Positions 9,948 through 20,375 of a stretch of 64,000 nt of DNA are shown here, one piece after another; within the stretch, counting starts at the first letter, position 1, and each line of letters starts with the position of its first letter. A program made the position numbers and the translations under genes. Location: positions 1 to 64,000 of the forward strand of contig CACJSJ010000001.1 of assembly GCA_902596045.1 (NCBI GenBank). The letters run 5' to 3'. The notes under the pieces were generated by a model. That model did no database searches. It was given only the letters and a program-made list of their open reading frames with translations, and was not told the origin of the DNA. Source of the stretch: an uncultured Pelagibacteraceae bacterium. GTDB lineage: Bacteria > Pseudomonadota > Alphaproteobacteria > Pelagibacterales > Pelagibacteraceae.

Positions 9948-10571
9948 ATGGAAAAATATAAATTTAGTTGGAAAGACTTATCCTTAAATGATTTTAAGAC
10001 TTATTTCTTTTCTTTATTTAAGGCTTTTATTCCTAAAAAAAAAATTAAAAGTTTTGATGAATTAGAAGAATTTATTCAAGAAAAATCAGCCTGGGTTTCC
10101 CAAGTTACCCTTTATGGTTATTTGAAAACTAGAATTGGTACAAGGTATGTTCTTCATTTTGACAATGAAGAATTTATGAAATCTGTAAATTTAGCTAAAT
10201 GGAATATTTATGCTGTCTCTCTTCAAGATCTAACTTTTTTTTCTTTTTCCTATTTAAAAGTTCATTTTAATTTTGAAGAAATGAATAAAACTAAAGAAAT
10301 TTTTCTAAAAATTTTAGATGATGAGACCTCAAATAACATGCCCCTAGATATAATTGAGGAAGCTAAAAAATCTTTTAATGAAAGGTTAGAAAAAATTAAT
10401 TGGGAAAGTTATTATAGTGACATTCCATTCAACCAAAGCGCTTTATCACTATATAAATGGGCTCCAATAGCTGATGAGTTGAAATCATTAGATAGAAAAA
10501 TTGTTTTAAATTCTTCAATTTTAAAATGGGATGTTATTAAAAAAGAATTTAGGGAAAGAATAGAATTTTAA
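9948..10571 (+). CDS. Hypothetical protein
   Basis: 207 aa ORF with normal coding composition; no family recognised. Confidence 0.65.
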   Translation: MEKYKFSWKDLSLNDFKTYFFSLFKAFIPKKKIKSFDELEEFIQEKSAWVSQVTLYGYLKTRIGTRYVLHFDNEEFMKSVNLAKWNIYAVSLQDLTFFSFSYLKVHFNFEEMNKTKEIFLKILDDETSNNMPLDIIEEAKKSFNERLEKINWESYYSDIPFNQSALSLYKWAPIADELKSLDRKIVLNSSILKWDVIKKEFRERIEF

Positions 10572-12673
10572 ATATTTTTCCGATTATCTACTAAACTTTC
10601 AACAACACTAGGATCAGCTAAAGTTGTAGTATCACCTAATTGGCTATGTTCATTAGCTGCAATTTTTCTTAAAATTCTTCTCATAATTTTACCAGATCTT
10701 GTTTTTGGTAATCCAGGAGTAAAATGAATTAAATCAGGTGTTGCAAGTGGACCTATTTGTTTTCTAACCCAAAGTTTTAAATCTCTTTCAAGCTCCCCAG
10801 TTTCTGACTCGCCTGCATTTAAAGTTACATAGCAATATAAACCATTACCTTTTATATCATGAGGATATCCAACAACAGCAGCTTCAGCTACTTTAGGATG
10901 TGCAACAAAAGCACTTTCAATTTCTGCAGTTCCTAGATTATGTCCAGATACAATAATTACATCGTCAACTCTTCCGGTGATCCAATAATATCCATCCTTA
11001 TCTCTTTTGCATCCATCACCAGTAAAATATTTTCCTTCAAATTGAGAAAAATATGTGTCTATAAATCTTTGATGGTCTCCATAAACTGTTCTCATTTGAC
11101 CTGGCCATGACTGAGAAATACAAAGTCTTCCTTCGCCAGCCCCCTTTATTTCTTTCCCCTCTTTATTTAGAAGTGCAGGTTTAATTCCATAAAAAGGCTT
11201 TGTAGCTGAACCAGGTTTTAAAGGCATTGCTCCTGTCTGAGGTGCTATCATTATTCCACCTGTTTCTGTTTGCCACCATGTATCAACAATTGGACATTTA
11301 GAATTTCCAACAGTTTTGTAATACCACATCCAAGCTTCAGGGTTTATTGGTTCTCCCACTGTTCCTAATAGTTTTAAGGATTTTCTTGAAGTCTTGGCAA
11401 CAGGTCCATCACCCTCCCTCATTAATGCTCTTATAGCTGTTGGGGCAGTATAGAAAGTATTAACTTTATATTTATCAATTATCTGCCACCACCTTGAAGT
11501 ATCAGGATAATTAGGAATACCTTCGAACATTATAGTTGTTGCACCATTAGCAAGAGGTCCATAAATAATATAACTATGTCCCGTGACCCAACCAATATCA
11601 GCGGTACACCAATAAATATCTTTTGGTTTATAATTAAAAATATACTGATGTGTCATAGATGCGTAAACCATATAACCACCAGTAGTATGTAATACTCCTT
11701 TGGGTTTGCCAGTTGATCCAGAAGTATAAAGTATAAATAAAGGATCCTCTGCATTCATTTCTTCTGGTTCACAATGAGAAGAAACATCTTTAATTAAATC
11801 ATGATACCAAATATCTCTTTGACTATTCCATCCAATTTCATTCCCTGTTCTTTTTACCACAATACATTTTTTCACATTCGGACAGTTTTGTAATGCTTCA
11901 TCAGTTGTTGCTTTTAAAGGAATTGTTTTTCCCCCTCTAATACCTTCGTCAGCTGTAATAATATATTCTGACTCACAATCGTTAACTCTGCCAGATATAG
12001 AGTCTGCAGAAAATCCTCCAAAAATGATGGAATGAACAGCACCAATTCTCGCACAAGCTAACATTAAAATTGCTAACTCAGGTATCATTGTTAGATAAAT
12101 AGTTACCCGATCACCTTTTTTAATTCCTAATTTTTTTAAACCATTTGCAGCCTTAGATACTTTTTGGTGAAGTTGTTTATATGAAATTTTTTGACCATCT
12201 TTAGGATCGTCTCCAGCCCAAATTATTGCAGTCTTATCTTTTTTATCTTTTAAATGTCTATCAATACAGTTTGCTGATGCATTTAAGGTTCCATCATGGA
12301 ACCATTTAATTTTAACATCCTTAGAGCTATATTTTACCTCTTTAATTTTTTTATAAGGTTTTATCCAAGTTATTCTTTTTCCCTCTTTTTTCCAAAAATT
12401 ATCATTATTTTTTATCGATTCACTATATTTTTTTTGATATTGAGCTTTACTTGCTAAACTTGCTCTTATCCATTCAGGTTTACTTTTGATAATTAATTCA
12501 GCTGGTGAGTCTCTATTTTCATTTTTTTTATTTTTAGAAGCTTTTCTTTTTACTTTTCTTCTAACTGATTTTTTTTTAGACGTTTTTCTTTTTACTTTTC
12601 TTCTAACCGATTTTTTTTTAGAAGTTTTTCTTTTTACATTTCTTTTTTTCTTTTTTTTTGGCATAAATTTCAA
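10568..12673 (-). CDS. acs: Acetyl-CoA synthetase with N-terminal Lys/Arg-rich repeat extension
   Basis: '[21 protein letters not shown]', 'WWQTETGG', '[21 protein letters not shown]', '[20 protein letters not shown]'; N-terminus [18 protein letters not shown]([14 protein letters not shown])...; likely start ATG at 12664 or 12673. Confidence 0.95.
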   Translation of the reverse strand: MKFMPKKKKKRNVKRKTSKKKSVRRKVKRKTSKKKSVRRKVKRKASKNKKNENRDSPAELIIKSKPEWIRASLASKAQYQKKYSESIKNNDNFWKKEGKRITWIKPYKKIKEVKYSSKDVKIKWFHDGTLNASANCIDRHLKDKKDKTAIIWAGDDPKDGQKISYKQLHQKVSKAANGLKKLGIKKGDRVTIYLTMIPELAILMLACARIGAVHSIIFGGFSADSISGRVNDCESEYIITADEGIRGGKTIPLKATTDEALQNCPNVKKCIVVKRTGNEIGWNSQRDIWYHDLIKDVSSHCEPEEMNAEDPLFILYTSGSTGKPKGVLHTTGGYMVYASMTHQYIFNYKPKDIYWCTADIGWVTGHSYIIYGPLANGATTIMFEGIPNYPDTSRWWQIIDKYKVNTFYTAPTAIRALMREGDGPVAKTSRKSLKLLGTVGEPINPEAWMWYYKTVGNSKCPIVDTWWQTETGGIMIAPQTGAMPLKPGSATKPFYGIKPALLNKEGKEIKGAGEGRLCISQSWPGQMRTVYGDHQRFIDTYFSQFEGKYFTGDGCKRDKDGYYWITGRVDDVIIVSGHNLGTAEIESAFVAHPKVAEAAVVGYPHDIKGNGLYCYVTLNAGESETGELERDLKLWVRKQIGPLATPDLIHFTPGLPKTRSGKIMRRILRKIAANEHSQLGDTTTLADPSVVESLVDNRKNI
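12536..12661 (-). repeat. 42-bp coding tandem repeat in the acs 5' end
   Basis: [14 protein letters not shown] / [14 protein letters not shown] units (12578-12619 and 12536-12577) preceded by a degenerate copy. Confidence 0.9.
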
Positions 12674-12681
12674 ATTTAAAA

Positions 12682-13095
12682 CTAAATCTTACCCATCTTA
12701 TTCAAGATTTTCCAGCTTTTAGAGTCAATTGGCATTACAGACAATCTGCTTTGTTTTATTAGTGCTAAATGGCTTAATTGCTTGTTTTTCTTTATCTCAT
12801 CAAGATTAACAGGTTTTTTTAATTTGTGTAAATACTTAACTGTTACAGCAACAAAACGACCTGATTTATCTGTTTTGTCTAAATATGCTTCTTTGATAAC
12901 TTCTACAACTCCTACAATCTCTTTTCCAATATTTGAATGATAAAAAAAACACAGATCCCCTTTTTTCATTGTTCTTAAATTTTTTGCAGCCTGATAGTTT
13001 CGTACACCATCCCATGCCGATCCTCTTACACCAGCTTTTTTTTGTTGATCTATTGACCAGACATCTGGTTCTGATTTCATTAACCAGTATTTCAT
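12682..13095 (-). CDS. EVE domain protein
   Basis: '[16 protein letters not shown]...[28 protein letters not shown]' signature. Confidence 0.92.
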   Translation of the reverse strand: MKYWLMKSEPDVWSIDQQKKAGVRGSAWDGVRNYQAAKNLRTMKKGDLCFFYHSNIGKEIVGVVEVIKEAYLDKTDKSGRFVAVTVKYLHKLKKPVNLDEIKKNKQLSHLALIKQSRLSVMPIDSKSWKILNKMGKI

Positions 13096-14168
13096 TATAA
13101 TTGAATCCCAGCACCTTTTAAAAAAGCAGCATCTTCGTCAAGGGGCCATCTTGGTTTAGCAGGATGATCTAATTTACTAAATTTTTTTAATTTTAATTTT
13201 TCTAAACCAACCATTGCAATCATCGCAGCATTATCACCGCACAACTCAATTGGAGGAAATATACTTTGATAATTTTTTTCAGAACATAAATCTGTTAGCA
13301 TAGATCTTATTTTTTTATTCGCAGCTACCCCACCTGCGACTACGAATATTTTTTCTTTTGGTCTACTTTGTTTTTCAAATTCACTAAAGGCTATCTTAGT
13401 TTTCTTGTATAAAATTTCATTAATAGTTTTCTGAAATGATGCAGCAAGATCAAATTTTTCTTGTTCGGTCTTAATATCTTTAGTTATTTTTAGAATTGCA
13501 GTTTTAAGACCAGAAAAAGATAAGTTACACCCACCTTTATGGAATATTGGTTTTGGTAAATCATATTTGTTTGGGTCACCTTTTTTAGCCATAATTTCTA
13601 TTTGTGGACCGCCAGGAAATTCTACTCCTAAAAGTTTTGCAGTTTTATCAAAAGCCTCACCTAATGCATCATCAATTGTTGTTCCTAATCTTTTATATTT
13701 TCCAAGCCCTTGAACATTTAAAAATTGTGAATGTCCACCTGAAATTAACAAGAGTAAGTATGGATAGTTTATATTTGAACTAATTTTCGGACTAAGTGCA
13801 TGACCTTCTAAATGATTGACGGCGATGAAAGGTTTGTTTAGTGAAGCAGCAAAAGCTTTACCAAAACTTAATCCTACAGATAAGCAAACGATTAAACCTG
13901 GACCAGCTGTAGAGGCAACGGCATCAATTTCTTCAATATTTTTTCCACTTTTATCAATTGCTTTTTGAACTATCCAATCTATTTTTTCCATATGTGATCT
14001 AGCAGCTAACTCAGGAACCACCCCACCAAAATCTTTATGCACATCAACTTGGCTTGAAATGATATTAGATAAAATAATTGGGGTTCCTTGTTCATTTTCA
14101 GTTATTAGAGATGCAGCGGTTTCATCACAACTGGATTCTATACCTAGAATTAAGGGTTTTTTATTCAT
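13095..14168 (-). CDS. tsaD: tRNA N6-adenosine threonylcarbamoyltransferase
   Basis: 'LGIESSCDETAASL', 'NHLEGHALSP', 'LLISGGHSQFL', 'VVAGGVAANKKIR'. Confidence 0.97.
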   Translation of the reverse strand: MNKKPLILGIESSCDETAASLITENEQGTPIILSNIISSQVDVHKDFGGVVPELAARSHMEKIDWIVQKAIDKSGKNIEEIDAVASTAGPGLIVCLSVGLSFGKAFAASLNKPFIAVNHLEGHALSPKISSNINYPYLLLLISGGHSQFLNVQGLGKYKRLGTTIDDALGEAFDKTAKLLGVEFPGGPQIEIMAKKGDPNKYDLPKPIFHKGGCNLSFSGLKTAILKITKDIKTEQEKFDLAASFQKTINEILYKKTKIAFSEFEKQSRPKEKIFVVAGGVAANKKIRSMLTDLCSEKNYQSIFPPIELCGDNAAMIAMVGLEKLKLKKFSKLDHPAKPRWPLDEDAAFLKGAGIQL

Positions 14169-14223
14169 TCAATTAGTTTTTATTAATTGTACAATCTCAA
14201 TACAAGTAAGAAATAAATTTATT

Positions 14224-15141
14224 ATGAATAATAAAATAACAATAGGATCAAGAGGAAGCAAGTTAGCATTAATTTATGCACAAATTGCCAAAGATAAGAT
14301 CATTCAAAATACCAATTTAAAAGATCAAGATATTTTAATTAAAAAAATTACCACCAAAGGTGACCAAGCTCAGGATATAAGATTATCAGAAGTGGGAGGT
14401 AAAGGTTTATTTTCAACAAATATAGAAAAAGAGTTACAAGAAAAAAAAATTGATATAGCGGTCCATGCTCTAAAAGATTTACCAGCAATAGAGACAACAA
14501 GTTTAATGATTGATACTTTTTTAGAAAGAAATGATCCAAGAGAGATTTTAATTACAAAAGATAAAAAAAAACTAAAAGAATTAAAATCAAATTCAATTAT
14601 TGGAACCTCTTCTTTGCGAAGAGAATTTCAAATCAAAAATATGAGAAGTGATCTAAACTGTAAAATAATAAGAGGTAATGTCGACACTAGAATTAAAAAA
14701 CTTTATGATGGTTTGTATGATGGAATAATTTTGTCTTATGCAGGAATTAAATCTTTAGAAATAGAGGATAAAGTTACCGAAGTATTTTCAACATCAGAAA
14801 TAATTCCTAGCGCAGGACAGGGTATTATTGCACTTCAATGCCGTGATAATGATAATAAAATAATTTCAATATTAGAAAAGATTAATGATAAAAAAACATT
14901 TGAAAGAGCTCATGCTGAAAGAAATGTTCTTAAAGTTTTAGAGGGGGACTGTGAAACAGCTGTAGGAGTCCATTCATTTATGGAGGATGATAATATAGTC
15001 TTAGAGGCAGAGCTTTTTTCTTTAGATGGTAGTCAGAGATTTTATGAAAAAAAAACATCAAAAATAAGTGATGCAAAAAAATTAGGTTTGAAAGTTGGAG
15101 AAATATTAAAAAAAAGATCAAATAATTCTTATAAAAAATAA
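14224..15141 (+). CDS. hemC: Hydroxymethylbilane synthase
   Basis: 'IGSRGSKLALIYAQ', 'DIAVHALKDLPA', 'EGDCETAVGVHS'; ORF-track start 14059 extends into tsaD, ATG 14224 is the likely start. Confidence 0.96.
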   Translation: MNNKITIGSRGSKLALIYAQIAKDKIIQNTNLKDQDILIKKITTKGDQAQDIRLSEVGGKGLFSTNIEKELQEKKIDIAVHALKDLPAIETTSLMIDTFLERNDPREILITKDKKKLKELKSNSIIGTSSLRREFQIKNMRSDLNCKIIRGNVDTRIKKLYDGLYDGIILSYAGIKSLEIEDKVTEVFSTSEIIPSAGQGIIALQCRDNDNKIISILEKINDKKTFERAHAERNVLKVLEGDCETAVGVHSFMEDDNIVLEAELFSLDGSQRFYEKKTSKISDAKKLGLKVGEILKKRSNNSYKK

Positions 15142-15142
15142 T

Positions 15143-15841
15143 ATGCATATTCTATTAACTAGACCGTTAGAAGATTGTCACGAAATGATACTAAAACTAA
15201 AATCTTTGGGACATCGAGTTTCTCATCTTCCACTTATAAATATAAATAAGTTAGATTATGAGCATATTAATTTTTTAGATTACAAAGGAATAATTTTTAC
15301 AAGTGCTAATGCAGTAAAATTTTTAAATTTGAAAAATATTGATAAAAACCTTTTATGTTTCTGTGTAGGTACTGCTACAGAAAAAAAAGCTAGAAGTGTT
15401 GGTTTTCAAAATGTGATAGCTGCAGAAGGTAATGTAGAAAATTTAAAGGAATTGATTTTACAAAATTTTGAACAAAAAATTGGTAACTTAATTTATGTAA
15501 GTGGAGAAACAATCTCCACAGATCTTGATCATCAATTAATGAAAGAAGGATATAATATTAAAAGAATTATAAATTATCGGACTAGTCATAATGAAAAATT
15601 TGATGAAAATTTTATTGAAGTTTTAAAGTCCGATATGCCCGACATAGTTTATGTATATTCCAAAAACAGTGCATCTAGCTTTTTAAAATTTATTAAAGTT
15701 TATAAGTCCGAATCTCTATGGATGAACACAAATTTAATGTGTTTAGGCGAAAAAACCTCATCAATATTGAATGAAATTAAATGGAAGAAAATTTTTCTTT
15801 TTAACCCTGGAGAAGAGGAGTTTTTGTTATATAAAATTTAG
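15143..15841 (+). CDS. hemD: Uroporphyrinogen-III synthase
   Basis: 'LLTRPLEDC...IIFTSANAVKFL...CVGTATEKKARSVGF', directly after hemC. Confidence 0.85.
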   Translation: MHILLTRPLEDCHEMILKLKSLGHRVSHLPLININKLDYEHINFLDYKGIIFTSANAVKFLNLKNIDKNLLCFCVGTATEKKARSVGFQNVIAAEGNVENLKELILQNFEQKIGNLIYVSGETISTDLDHQLMKEGYNIKRIINYRTSHNEKFDENFIEVLKSDMPDIVYVYSKNSASSFLKFIKVYKSESLWMNTNLMCLGEKTSSILNEIKWKKIFLFNPGEEEFLLYKI

Positions 15842-15843
15842 CT

Positions 15844-16929
15844 ATGGAAATAATAAATAATTTTTCTGAAATTTTTTTGTCTGTATGGAATAAAGGAATT
15901 CTTGGAGTTGATATTTTTCAAATTTTAATAGGAATAGGAATATTTCTAATATTTTTAATATTTAGAGGTTTAATAAGTAAATTAATAATTAAAAAATTAG
16001 AGATAATTTCAAAAAGAACAACAAATAAACTAGATGATACTTTTGTAAAAGCGTTAGTAGGGCCAGCAAGGTTTCTACCGATCGTTTTAGGTTTTTTTAT
16101 AGCAAGTTATTACATGACTTTTTCAAGTGAAGGTCGAGAAGTAGCAGATACAATTAATAGAACCTTAATTACCATCTTAATTTTTTGGGTTATTCATCAA
16201 ATAATTGAACCTATTTCTTATATTTTAAGTGGATTAGATAAAATTTTAACAAGGGAATTAATTGGCTGGATTATAAAATCTCTTAAAATTTTAATTTTTA
16301 TTTTAGGACTCGCAGCCGTGCTAGAATTGTGGGGAATAAAAATTGGCCCAATTATTGCAGGACTTGGATTATTTGGTGTAGCTGTAGCCTTAGGTGCACA
16401 AGATCTATTTAAAAATTTGATTTCAGGAATTTTAGTCCTTGTTGAAAAAAGATTTAAAATAGGAGATTGGATTTTAGTAGATGGAATAATAGAGGGAATA
16501 GTTGAAAAAATTGGATTTCGATCAACTACAATTCGAAAATTTGATAAATCGTTAGCAATAATTCCAAATTTTCAATTTGCAGAAAACGCAGTTGTGAATG
16601 TAAGCGAAACTTCAAACTGGTTAATAAGTTGGATTATCACTCTTCAATATGACACAACAGTTAATCAGCTAAAAACTATTCGAAATCAAATTGAAGATCA
16701 TATTAAAAAAAGTGAAGATTTTGATATCAATATTGGAATCGCAGTAAGAGTTGATAAATTTTCAGATAGTTCAATTGATATGTATGTTCGTTGTTTTACA
16801 AAATCAGATAGCTGGAATGAATGGCTTGCAGTAAAAGAAAGGTTGGCTATAGAAATTAAAAAGATTGTAGAAAACAACAAAGCATCTTTTGCTTTTCCTA
16901 GCCAGTCTATTTATATCGAAAAGAAATGA
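15844..16929 (+). CDS. MscS-family mechanosensitive ion channel
   Basis: 'GLGLFGVAVALGAQDLFKNLISGILVLVEKRFKIGDWI' TM3/beta-domain signature. Confidence 0.93.
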   Translation: MEIINNFSEIFLSVWNKGILGVDIFQILIGIGIFLIFLIFRGLISKLIIKKLEIISKRTTNKLDDTFVKALVGPARFLPIVLGFFIASYYMTFSSEGREVADTINRTLITILIFWVIHQIIEPISYILSGLDKILTRELIGWIIKSLKILIFILGLAAVLELWGIKIGPIIAGLGLFGVAVALGAQDLFKNLISGILVLVEKRFKIGDWILVDGIIEGIVEKIGFRSTTIRKFDKSLAIIPNFQFAENAVVNVSETSNWLISWIITLQYDTTVNQLKTIRNQIEDHIKKSEDFDINIGIAVRVDKFSDSSIDMYVRCFTKSDSWNEWLAVKERLAIEIKKIVENNKASFAFPSQSIYIEKK

Positions 16930-17216
16930 TTGCTATTTTTTATCTAGCACTACAAATTTTAAAACTTTATTCCTATGTTGTAATAGCTAATGTCGTGATA
17001 AGTTGGTTAATTGCTTTTAATATTTTAAATACCCATAATAGATTTGTTTATTCAATATTAGAGCTTACATATAGATTAACTGATCCATTTCTTAATCGAA
17101 TTAGAAGATTTCTGCCTAATTTAGGTTCTTTAGATATCTCTCCAATTATACTTCTTTTATTGATTTGGTTTATTGAAATGTGTATGAAGCTCTACATTGC
17201 ACCAATGATTTTTTAA
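16926..17216 (+). CDS. YggT family protein
   Basis: 'LKLYSYVVIANVVISWLIAFNILNTHN...LTDPFLNRIRRFLPNLGSLDISPIILLL'. Confidence 0.9.
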   Translation: MIAIFYLALQILKLYSYVVIANVVISWLIAFNILNTHNRFVYSILELTYRLTDPFLNRIRRFLPNLGSLDISPIILLLLIWFIEMCMKLYIAPMIF

Positions 17217-17225
17217 GAAAGTATA

Positions 17226-18071
17226 ATGATTTTAATAGATGGAAAAAAAGCAGCAGCAGAACTTAGAGAAGAGCTTAAGAAAGAAGTAATAGAATTAAAA
17301 GCAAAATACAATAAAGTGCCAGGGTTAACGGTAATTTTAATCGGGGATATGACTCCTAGTCAAATTTATGTTCGTAATAAAGAAAAATTTGCCAATGAGG
17401 TTGGTTTAAAATCTGAAGTGATTAAATATCCTGATACTGTTGAGGAAAAGACTGTCTTAGAAAAAATTGAAGAATTAAATAAAGATGAAACTGTTTCAGG
17501 TATTTTAGTTCAACTTCCACTTCCAAAACATATAGATAAACAAAAAGTTATTGAAACTATTATTCCATCAAAGGATGTTGATGGTTTTCATCCCATGAAT
17601 GTTGGAAATTTATCCTCTGGTTATGAAAGTTCAGTTCCATGTACACCTTTAGGATGTTATTTATTAATAAAAAAGATTGAACCAAATTTAAATGGTAAAA
17701 AAGCAGTAATAGTTGGAAGATCAAATCTAAATGGAAAACCAATGATGCAACTTTTGCTTAAAGAAAATTGTACTGTAACTATCACTCACTCAAAAACTAA
17801 AGACTTAAAATTAGAATGTTTGGAAGCAGATATAATTGTTGCTGCAGTTGGTATACCCGAACTAGTAAAAGGAGATTGGGTGAAGAAAGATACAATTGTA
17901 ATCGATGTTGGAATTAATAAAACAGATAAAGGTATTGTAGGTGATGTTGCGTTTGAAGAGGTTTCAAAAAATGCAAAAGCCTTAACTCCTGTCCCTGGAG
18001 GTGTTGGGCCAATGACAATTGCTTGTTTATTAAAAAATACAGTAGAGTGTTTCAAAAGATCGCAAATTTAA
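17226..18071 (+). CDS. folD: Methylenetetrahydrofolate dehydrogenase/cyclohydrolase
   Basis: 'GILVQLPLPKHI', 'DVDGFHPMNVG', 'PCTPLGC', 'VPGGVGPMTIACLLKNT'. Confidence 0.97.
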   Translation: MILIDGKKAAAELREELKKEVIELKAKYNKVPGLTVILIGDMTPSQIYVRNKEKFANEVGLKSEVIKYPDTVEEKTVLEKIEELNKDETVSGILVQLPLPKHIDKQKVIETIIPSKDVDGFHPMNVGNLSSGYESSVPCTPLGCYLLIKKIEPNLNGKKAVIVGRSNLNGKPMMQLLLKENCTVTITHSKTKDLKLECLEADIIVAAVGIPELVKGDWVKKDTIVIDVGINKTDKGIVGDVAFEEVSKNAKALTPVPGGVGPMTIACLLKNTVECFKRSQI

Positions 18072-18108
18072 GATTTAAATTTCTTAATATAATCTGGTAA
18101 TTTAAGTT

Positions 18109-18312
18109 ATGAAAAAACCTAAATATCCTTACAGAATTGGAATTATATTTCTTTTACTAACTATCCCCCCAATTGGAGCGACTCAATTAGGTTGGTATTT
18201 ACATGACATGCAAACAGGATTTGATTATGGTATGATAGTTGGCACTGTCTCTGTAATATATGCTGCTTATTTGATGTATGAAAAAAAATGGAGAGAGGAG
18301 GATGAGGATTAA
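18109..18312 (+). CDS. Small membrane protein, hypothetical
   Basis: 67 aa, two predicted hydrophobic segments; close to next gene. Confidence 0.7.
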   Translation: MKKPKYPYRIGIIFLLLTIPPIGATQLGWYLHDMQTGFDYGMIVGTVSVIYAAYLMYEKKWREEDED

Positions 18313-18314
18313 TC

Positions 18315-18575
18315 ATGGAAAAATTAATTTTTTTAGGTTTGGCAATACCCATTTTGGCTTTTGTCCTATATCTGGGAGCTACTGCAATAATGAAAGGATT
18401 TAGTGCTAAAGAGGCAAATAGGGCTGAAAAAGAACAAGAGAACAATAATTTTTCAACATCTAATGATACTAATTATATAAGTGAAGAACTTAATAAATTA
18501 AATGATTTACTAAAAAGTGGGGTTATAACTCAAGAAGAATTTGAAAAAGCAAAAAAGAAAATTTTAGATAATTAA
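18315..18575 (+). CDS. SHOCT-like C-terminal domain membrane protein
   Basis: C-terminal 'EELNKLNDLLKSGVITQEEFEKAKKKIL' SHOCT motif after one TM helix. Confidence 0.8.
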   Translation: MEKLIFLGLAIPILAFVLYLGATAIMKGFSAKEANRAEKEQENNNFSTSNDTNYISEELNKLNDLLKSGVITQEEFEKAKKKILDN

Positions 18576-19636
18576 TTTTTTTCCATTAACCACAAACTAT
18601 CTCCAGCTAAAAAATAAATTTTTCCGTTATTAGGATGAACTTGTATATCTCTTATTCTTCCAATTTTGTCTTTAAAAATAATCTCCTCTTTCACATTTGA
18701 TTTATCATTAAATATTAATTTTCTTAATGATTTATCTTTAAGTGAAGTTACAAGAGCATGGCCATTCCATTCTTTAAATTCATTACCCTTGTAGATGGTG
18801 ATTGCACTAGTAGCGATAGAAGGTACCCAATATTGAATTGCTTTAGTGAAACCTGGCTTCCATTTAGGGCCAATCTTACTACCAGAATAATTTTTTCCAC
18901 CCCAACCTAATATTTTCCAACCATAGTTTTCACCTTTTTTAACTTCACCAAACCAATCACCTCCTTTTGCACCATGGTTGCTCATATAAATTTTTCCATC
19001 AAAAGGGGATAAGGATAAACCCTGAGGGTTTCGAATTCCAATTTGATAAATTTCAGGAAGCCAATTTGAATTGCCGTCAAATCTAGGATTATCAATAGGA
19101 ATACTTCCATCTAAATTAATTCTAATAATACTTCCAGGGTGATTAGTGGGGTCCTGCGCAATCATACCTTGTCCTCTTTCCCCAGCAGATGCAAAAAGAT
19201 AATTATCTTTAATTACTAATCTTGAGCCAAAATGATAACCAGAGTCTATTGGAGGCTCAGCTTGAAAAATATTCTTAAAGTCTAATCTGATTTTATCAAA
19301 TTTTGCTTTTGCAATTGAAGTACTTGACTTCCAATTACCCCTATTTTCAGAATAAGAAATAAAAACAAAATTATCTTTAAATAGAATATCTAATAATCCT
19401 CCCTGGCCATAATCTAAAAAATTTAAATTATGGTCAACTTCAGAAATTTTATTGGATTTGATATTTACAATTTTTATTTTTCCACTTTTTTCTGTAATTA
19501 TTAATTCATTTTCATTCAAGAATGACGAGCCCCATGGTTCATCAAGTTTTATTAATTTTTGAAAACTATAATTTTGAGAAAAAGATTTTGAGGTAAAAAA
19601 AAAAATTAATAATGTTAAAAATAAAACTTTTTTCAC
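18572..19636 (-). CDS. PQQ-dependent sugar (glucose/sorbosone) dehydrogenase family protein, secreted
   Basis: 'LDEPWGSSFLNENELIITEKSGKI', 'IYQIGIRNPQGLSLSPFDGKIYMSNHGAKGGDWFGEVKKGENYGWK'; likely GTG start at 19636 gives a signal peptide. Confidence 0.87.
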   Translation of the reverse strand: MKKVLFLTLLIFFFTSKSFSQNYSFQKLIKLDEPWGSSFLNENELIITEKSGKIKIVNIKSNKISEVDHNLNFLDYGQGGLLDILFKDNFVFISYSENRGNWKSSTSIAKAKFDKIRLDFKNIFQAEPPIDSGYHFGSRLVIKDNYLFASAGERGQGMIAQDPTNHPGSIIRINLDGSIPIDNPRFDGNSNWLPEIYQIGIRNPQGLSLSPFDGKIYMSNHGAKGGDWFGEVKKGENYGWKILGWGGKNYSGSKIGPKWKPGFTKAIQYWVPSIATSAITIYKGNEFKEWNGHALVTSLKDKSLRKLIFNDKSNVKEEIIFKDKIGRIRDIQVHPNNGKIYFLAGDSLWLMEKN

Positions 19637-19637
19637 C

Positions 19638-20348
19638 TTAAGAAAGTTTAGATCTTCCACCATCTACTGCAATTATTTGTCCTGTGACCCAAGAACTATC
19701 TTCAGTAATAAGAAACTTAGCTAGTGAAGCAGAATCTTTTCCTTCACCCAATCTTTTAAGAGGATGAGCTTTTGCTATTCCATCGGCTAGAGCTTTATTT
19801 TTTAACATTGGTTCAGCAATTTTAGATTGTGTCAGACTAGGAGCTATGCAGTTAACTCTGATGTTTGGTGCAAATTCAGCTGCTAAAGAAACAGTCAATC
19901 CTTCAACTGCAGCTTTTGTAGAAGCGATTATAGCATGATTAGTAAATCCTCTTTGAGCAGCGACTGTAGAAAATAAAACTACTGATCCTTTATTTTTTTT
20001 TAAACTTTCTTGATATCCTTTTATAGCCTCAACTGCAGAATAAAGATTTAGTTTCATACATTTGTTAAAATCTTGTTCTGTAACCATTCTTAAAGGTTTT
20101 AAATCAATTGAACCTACGCAGTAAGCAATACCCTTGGTTTCTGTGATATCATTTTTTACTTTATCAATAAATCCTTCTTCCAAGACATCAGCTACAGTGA
20201 ATGTACACCCTAGTTTGTCAGAAATATTTTTAAGTTCAGCTTCATTTCTTGCAACTAAATGAACGTTATTTCCTGAACTTGCTAATTGTTCTGCTAAACT
20301 TGATCCGATTGAACCTGTCGCACCAAAAACAATATATTTTTCTGACAT
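19638..20348 (-). CDS. SDR family oxidoreductase
   Basis: 'VFGATGSIGSSLAEQLA', 'ASTKAAVEGLTVSLAAEFAPNIRVNCIAPS', 'AVDGGRS'. Confidence 0.92.
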   Translation of the reverse strand: MSEKYIVFGATGSIGSSLAEQLASSGNNVHLVARNEAELKNISDKLGCTFTVADVLEEGFIDKVKNDITETKGIAYCVGSIDLKPLRMVTEQDFNKCMKLNLYSAVEAIKGYQESLKKNKGSVVLFSTVAAQRGFTNHAIIASTKAAVEGLTVSLAAEFAPNIRVNCIAPSLTQSKIAEPMLKNKALADGIAKAHPLKRLGEGKDSASLAKFLITEDSSWVTGQIIAVDGGRSKLS

Positions 20349-20375
20349 AAAAAATTTTATTAGTTATATTTAACT

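Noticed and set aside
12486-12722. 78-aa Phe/Leu-rich ORF antisense to acs
   Set aside because: Simply the complement of the Lys/Arg repeat tail (poly-A-rich codons); no independent support
12866-13114. 82-aa minus-strand ORF
   Set aside because: Out-of-frame overlap with the clear EVE-domain gene
14059-14223. 55-aa upstream extension of hemC
   Set aside because: Lies antisense over tsaD; HemC starts at ATG 14224
17786-18055. 89-aa ORF antisense to folD
   Set aside because: Antisense shadow of a strongly conserved gene
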